DNA from: Chloroflexota bacterium
GTDB taxonomy: Bacteria; Chloroflexota; Limnocylindria; Limnocylindrales; CSP1-4
Length of the DNA stretch: 5,440 nt
Direction of reading: 5' to 3'
Assembly (NCBI GenBank): GCA_005881055.1
Contig: VBHW01000066.1
Span: 1 to 5,440 of the forward strand
This document shows positions 5,362 through 5,440 of the stretch, piece by piece. The notes under the pieces were generated by a model that saw only the letters and a list, made by a program, of their open reading frames with translations, had not been told where the DNA came from and did no database searches. The translations under genes were made by a program, and so were the position numbers. Each line of letters starts with the position of its first letter. Position 1 is the stretch's first letter.

Positions 5362-5440
5362 CTACTTGACCACGAGCGTGCCGGTCATGTTCGGATGGAT
5401 CGTGCACATGAACCCGTAGCTGCCGGCCTGGAGCGCGGGG
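5362..5440 (-). CDS. Cupredoxin (plastocyanin-like type 1 copper protein), C-terminal end only
   Basis: A minus-strand frame enters from the right edge and ends at TAG 5364-5362. The 25 visible residues read through GSYGFMCTIHPNMTGTLVVK. The CxxHxxM spacing (Cys12, His15, Met18 of the visible part) is the C-terminal copper-ligand loop of type 1 copper proteins such as plastocyanin, amicyanin and halocyanin-like cupredoxins. The closing GTLVV strand is also typical. Such proteins act outside the cytoplasmic membrane as electron carriers or in copper handling. The first His ligand, signal peptide and any fused domain lie outside the window, so a larger protein ending in a cupredoxin domain is possible. 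It is the first visible gene of the minus-strand group, 31 bases ahead of the editing gene. Confidence 0.85.
   Translation of the reverse strand, partial: PALQAGSYGFMCTIHPNMTGTLVVK

Noticed and set aside
4209..5369. A 386-codon plus-strand frame opposite the MgtC-like and AlaX genes
   Set aside because: Both minus-strand proteins have clear family motifs; the plus-strand product has none.

Overview
The window is a GC-rich bacterial chromosome segment. Coding density is high, start codons are mixed ATG/GTG, Shine-Dalgarno sites are purine-rich, and neighbouring genes overlap by a few bases. GC content, gene order and the three-gene transhydrogenase would fit a high-GC soil-type lineage such as Chloroflexota (for example the Limnocylindria group) or Actinomycetota. 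That placement is inference; nothing here fixes the taxon. No rRNA, tRNA, CRISPR array or insertion sequence was seen.

Layout: (1) 1-441, plus strand, is the 3' part of a CPBP-family intramembrane protease-like gene entering from the left edge. (2) 442-883 is a 442-base non-coding stretch. It holds two unrelated 21-bp tandem repeats, a TATAGAT box followed by a dyad, two further copies of the same half-site, a hairpin, and a TTTAGACT box just ahead of the next gene. (3) 884-3837, plus strand, is a tight pntAA-pntAB-pntB operon encoding the complete proton-translocating NAD(P)+ transhydrogenase in its split three-subunit form. (4) 3857-5440, minus strand, is a convergent gene group read from the right edge: the end of a small type 1 copper protein (cupredoxin), an AlaX-type alanyl-tRNA editing protein, and an MgtC/SapB-family membrane protein.

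The three Pnt proteins form one membrane machine. PntAA binds NAD(H), PntB binds NADP(H), and membrane helices from PntAB and PntB couple hydride transfer to proton movement, normally to make NADPH. The proton-channel histidine appears to sit on PntAB (His45) rather than on PntB (Asn100), an arrangement different from E. coli. The minus-strand genes are closely spaced and may be co-transcribed, but they have no obvious shared pathway.

No convincing new biological system was found. The most notable unexplained signal is the set of CCG(T/C)AATG-type half-sites in the 442-883 leader region, which could be operators for an unknown regulator of the transhydrogenase operon.
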